The notes beneath the pieces are model-generated. The model searched no databases. It was not told the DNA's origin and saw only the letters and a list, made by a program, of their open reading frames with translations. A stretch of 64,000 bases of DNA, from the NCBI GenBank assembly GCA_030737875.1, contig CM060910.1:619889303-619953302 (forward strand), written 5' to 3'. The position numbers were made by a program, and so were the translations under genes. The DNA comes from Allium sativum. Lineage: Eukaryota > Streptophyta > Magnoliopsida > Asparagales > Amaryllidaceae. Numbering within the stretch: position 1 is the first letter of the stretch; each line of letters starts with the position of its first letter. Shown here piece by piece: positions 60,283 to 64,000 of the stretch.

Positions 60283-61243
60283 TACTGACGCTAAACTGGT
60301 TGCCAATCAGAAAAGTCAACACTAAATTGTTTGCTGAGTGTGTACAGGCCGATACCGGCGAAGTTTAGTTTTAATTCACTAACTAGTGTCGAGTGTATAT
60401 TCTTCGGTAAGTGGGAGATTTATGCTTGGGGTGGAACAGTGGGCTTTGATGGAGTTAATCAGGGAAGGGTATGAGATGATGGGTAGTGTGGCAAGTATGC
60501 AGACTGTCAGAGTTGGATGGGTTTGGCCAGAACATGTGCAATTGCACATGTACAGAATGGTGCATTAAAACAAGAAGTGATAAGAAAAACTAAGGGGAAA
60601 TTGAAACTAAAACTAAATAGATGTATATAAAAAGAAATGGTCAACCACTTTAAACTTAACAATATATGCTCTTCCTTTTAACAGTCCCATGCTGCATAAT
60701 AATTGTTCATAAATCAATAAATAATGCAGTGCATATACTGCCTTGTTCGTTTCGCTTGATATGGATAAAGAGCTGGCGAGGAAACGTCTGTTTCTAGGAG
60801 AGCGGATTGAACAACATTCTACTGTTCAGGTGGACGGAACGAGGCTCGGCTTTGGGAGATGGCGAGCGAGTTGTGTCAGTTGGTTCAACAACAGGAAAGG
60901 CGAAGGTGAAGTAGTATATATGCACAGCATGCATGGTGTTTTCAGCGGACGATAGAAAAGAAGAGTATCAGTACAGAGAAATTAAACAATGGAAAAAGTA
61001 TAGTGCAAGTAGTGTTATTTATCAAACCATGTACTGATCGTTATCTATGTGCCAAGTCATAGTTCGGAGTTTCAGTGGTGTAAGATGGATTGAAGCAAGT
61101 AGTTGACGAAAAGAAGAAGAAAACAGAATTGTAAAACTAAGATAAATAGGATGACTGGTTCACTATTATGCACCGAATTGATGCACGAATGCATCAAGCT
61201 CCACCAAGCCGTTGTGTGTAACCTTACCTTACTAAAAAAAAAC
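60283..61243 (+). repeat. 3' LTR of element C, second part (truncated by E)
   Basis: Aligns with 47612-48570 of the 5' LTR. Ends at 'cttactaaaaaaaaac', where LTR E starts. It contains a 70-codon frame (60743-60955) also open in the 5' LTR copy (48072-48284), treated as chance (see rejected list). Confidence 0.88.
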
Positions 61244-62100
61244 TGTAATAACCCGGAAAATACGAGCCAATTTAAAATTTTTAAATTGATTATTTCAAAG
61301 CAATTTGAACCATTGAAATAGAATATTTCAATAAATTAGTGAATTAGAAATAGTAAGCCAGTTTGAAAATTTGAATTCAAACTTTGACCGACTGTGCAGG
61401 GTGGAAAATATAACGGATTTTAGTGAAGCCAAAAATATTTAAATTTGTTAGTCAATACCTTTCTAACGGATCTGAAAAATCGAAGTTTCATAACGGGAAT
61501 CAAAAGTTATGGCCGAATGAATTTTCAGAAGAGTCGGTATATAGAATATATAGGCCTGGAAAATTGATATTTTGCATACGACCTCGGAATTCGACGAAAC
61601 CACTTTTGTTGGGTCCGGGATGTCAAACTATTGCTAGGTTTCAAATTTCATAATTTTTCGAATCAATATGTGAGCGTGGCAAAAGAAAACGCGTTTGACC
61701 AGTTTCTGTTGAATTTAATCGACTGGAAATTGGCCATTTTTCAAACGGTCTCAGAATTCGACGAAACTAGTTTTGTTAGGACCATATCGTCAATACGAAA
61801 CTAGAAAATATTTTTCTGGAATTTTTCTAGTTAGTATGTGACCCCGGTAATTTGAAATGTACGTTTAAAATTCAACATAAGGATTTAAATGTAAATTCAA
61901 CGGAAACTGATTGTAATGATCAAATCAGCTTACGATACACATCTCATTGTGTTCGGAATGGGGGTAAAACGCTATGGACGACAGGCGGTAGGCCTTGTTT
62001 CGAGGTCGTATGTAAAAGTCAACCTTTTTGCAAAATTAAATAATTAAATAATAAAAAGGAAAAAAATATTATTTTAATTCCCTCCCTTTTCTTCTTCTTG

Positions 62101-62182
62101 CCCCCCCCCCCCCGATTCATTAATCAGAAAACGAAAAAAAAAGGAAAACCTAAACCTATCGACAGCCGCCCCCCCCCCCCCC
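62101..62182. repeat. Two long C homopolymers in LTR E
   Basis: Runs of 13 C (62101-62113) and 14 C (62169-62182), 55 bp apart; the minus strand has matching G runs able to form G-quadruplexes (inference). Confidence 0.9.
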
Positions 62183-62463
62183 TCAAGCGAACGCGCCGAC
62201 GAAGACATCGCCGCCCCCCTCCGTCCAGCCTCCTCCTCCCAGTGGTGAAACCCCCGAAGACCCCGTCCCCCTCGAGGCCATCGCGACGTGTATCGAGCAG
62301 CCCCCTGAAGCCTCGACGCCACCACCACCGAACACCACCACCCTGCCGCCGACGCCTTCTTCTTCCCTCCCCTTCGTAGGCTACGGTGAGTATTTTAGGT
62401 TATTTTATTTTTATTTTTATTTTTGTTTTGCTAAAACTGATTCTTTTTAAATGAATTTAAAAC

Positions 62464-62706
62464 TGGATTTTATAAAGAATTTAAAACTGATTTTTAAAGA
62501 TATAAAAACTGAATTTAATAAAGATATAAAAACTGATTTTTAAAGATATAAAAACTGAATTTAATAAAGATATAAAAACTGATTTTTAAAGATATAAAAA
62601 CCGAATTTAATAAAGATATAAAAACTGAATTTAATAAAGATATAAAACCTGATTTTTAAAGATATAAAAACTGATTTTTAAAGATATAAAAACTGATTTT
62701 TAAAGG
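62464..62706 (+). repeat. Tandem array in LTR E (about 23-bp half-units)
   Basis: About ten alternating units of the types AAAGATATAAAAACTGATTT and AAAGATATAAAAACTGAATT. Non-coding. Confidence 0.85.
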
Positions 62707-63106
62707 AAATAAAAAATGATTTTATTTTAAGGTTTAAAAAGAAAAAAAGGTTTAAACTTTGAAATAGAAAAAGGTTTAATCTTTTAAAAGAAAATGATTT
62801 GAACTTGCAAAAATAAAGATCATACTTTTAAAAAGAGAAAAAGACGGAATTTTTATTAGGTAAAAGGAGTAAGATATGATTTTTGTATTTTTAAAGTAAT
62901 AAAAATATAATTTTTACATCATAGGAATAATAAAAATATTCTTTATATATTTAATAGCGAAGTCAAAATGCAATCTTTATATATTGAATAACATAGTAAA
63001 AATTCGATTTTTACCTATGTAGAGAATACGGGCAACGAAAGCGACAAGAAGGCGAAATAGGCGAAGATTTCTATAAAGGAAGAGTCGTGTTATTGGATAG
63101 CTATTG

Positions 63107-63238
63107 GTGAGAATTTCTCACTCTTCAATTTCTTTTTATATATATGTATATGTGTGGAAATAAAAGTGAATTGCTATATATAAATACTTATATATATATA
63201 TATATATATACGCCCCCTCGTCCACAAACCATGGACGA
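63107..63238 (+). repeat. Conserved palindrome and hairpin in LTR E
   Basis: GTGAGAA-T-TTCTCAC (63107-63121), then, after a TA microsatellite (about 63188-63210), a hairpin with arms TCGTCCA and TGGACGA and loop CAAACCA (63218-63238). The order equals LTR B (36636-36730). Confidence 0.7.
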
Positions 63239-64000
63239 TATTTATTGGTTGAAATTGTTGTGAAAATTGATTGACGGCGAATTGTTGTTTGGAATAGTTT
63301 GTGGTTGATATTGTTTGGTTGTGGTTGAAAAATACCCATTGGTGATTGAAATGAATTGGAAATATTTGTGGAAATAAAAATAAACATGCCGCCTGCGTGC
63401 GAATTAGATGCATGAATCCCCATTGTCAAAAACCACGAGGTTTTAAGGTAGAGCGAGGAGCCGTACTAGGGACGGTGCCGGTTTTAACTACCCTGCCGTT
63501 ATGCTGCCGAAATTTTGAATAATCTTTGTGTGTTAGAATTATTTTCATATGTTGAAATTATTTGCATGCATAGAAATTAAAGCCATATATTGAAACTATA
63601 TCCATGTGTGGAAATTGTTCATGTGTTGGAAAGTGTTGTGTGAAAATTAAATTCATTTGTGAATGAATGAAGTGTATAAACAATAAAAATCACATTTATA
63701 TATATATATGAAGTATCAAAAATATTCGCCTTATATGAATAGTTTCAACAATCAAAATTTCATCTTTTTAATAAGAACAACATAAATAAGATGTCCATGT
63801 GTGGAAATGCTCATTCGTTGAGAAGTGTGTGTAGTGGAAAGGTTCATGTGTTGAATAAAAAGATTGAACGATAAAAATTACATTTTTATTGAAACTATGA
63901 AGTGTTGAAACCATACATTGGTTGAATAAATATTTTAAATGATAAAAATATCATTTTTATCATATGTGTGATATGCTAAAGATATGCAGACGTTGAAACA

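Larger units (their letters stand above)
61244..64000 (+). repeat. LTR of long-LTR element E, first 2.76 kb, runs off the window
   Basis: Starts TGTAATAACCCGG and parallels LTR B: 'aagttatggccga', 'cgacgaaaccacttttgttgg', 'tcaatatgtgagcgtggcaaaagaaaac', 'gttttgttaggaccatatcgtcaatacgaa'. Similarity to B is clear but much lower than between the two B LTRs, so it is another family member. It differs in a GC-rich leader with C runs (62101-62390) and a tandem array (62464-62706). The conserved palindrome and hairpin are at 63107-63121 and 63218-63238. No clear TATA box found. The rest of the element is outside the window. Confidence 0.82.

Noticed and set aside
62098..62379. 93-codon Pro/Arg-rich frame in LTR E
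   Set aside because: Created by C homopolymers and GC-rich leader sequence; low complexity and no homologue recognised.
62464..62706. CRISPR-like array
   Set aside because: Adjacent AT-rich tandem units without unique spacers, in a plant LTR; a simple tandem repeat.

Overview
The window looks like nuclear DNA of a seed plant, most likely a eudicot. It is AT-rich, has no bacterial-style gene packing, and every LTR element with a visible primer binding site uses the plant initiator-tRNA-Met site TGGTATCAGAGC. I find no intact host gene. Nearly all of it is one stack of transposable elements inserted into each other. The species cannot be named from the sequence. Letters A to G below are my own labels.

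Layout, left to right. Positions 1-3795 end in a CACTA-type terminus. Positions 3796-4334, 12760-15595 and 27178-29066 are three pieces of one minus-strand long LTR (F), split by an 8.4-kb non-autonomous Helitron (4335-12759) and a young Ty3/gypsy element (A, 15596-27177, flanked by AACAC target-site duplications). F sits in a second minus-strand long LTR (G, 29067-35104), which also holds a 743-bp hAT-like element and a 50-bp A-tailed retroposed fragment. G is cut on the right by a plus-strand element B: 6.13-kb 5' LTR, 1.68-kb interior, and a 3' LTR cut off at 45331. Next comes a minus-strand LTR end (D, 45333-45723), then element C: LTR of about 6.12 kb, interior of about 1.05 kb, and a broken 3' LTR. 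The 3' LTR of C contains a decayed Ty1/copia element (54772-60282) and is then cut by another long LTR (E, 61244 to the window end).

The most notable content is the set B to G: related LTR elements whose LTRs reach about 6.1 kb while the interior is only 1.0-1.7 kb and has no reverse transcriptase or integrase. They share the primer binding site, and A and C clearly share (B weakly) the motif before the polypurine tract, so A-like elements could supply enzymes in trans (inference). Their LTRs carry conserved palindromes and hairpins, one showing a compensatory base-pair change, and repeated hairpin modules. B keeps a short reading frame with three CCHC zinc knuckles.

Element A encodes Gag with two zinc knuckles, protease, reverse transcriptase, RNase H and integrase, but has two opposite frameshifts and an Asn in place of the protease catalytic Asp. 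Its LTRs differ by only about 0.6 percent. The copia element has several frameshifts and stops and also lacks its protease Asp. Boundaries were read by eye and by comparing copies within the window.
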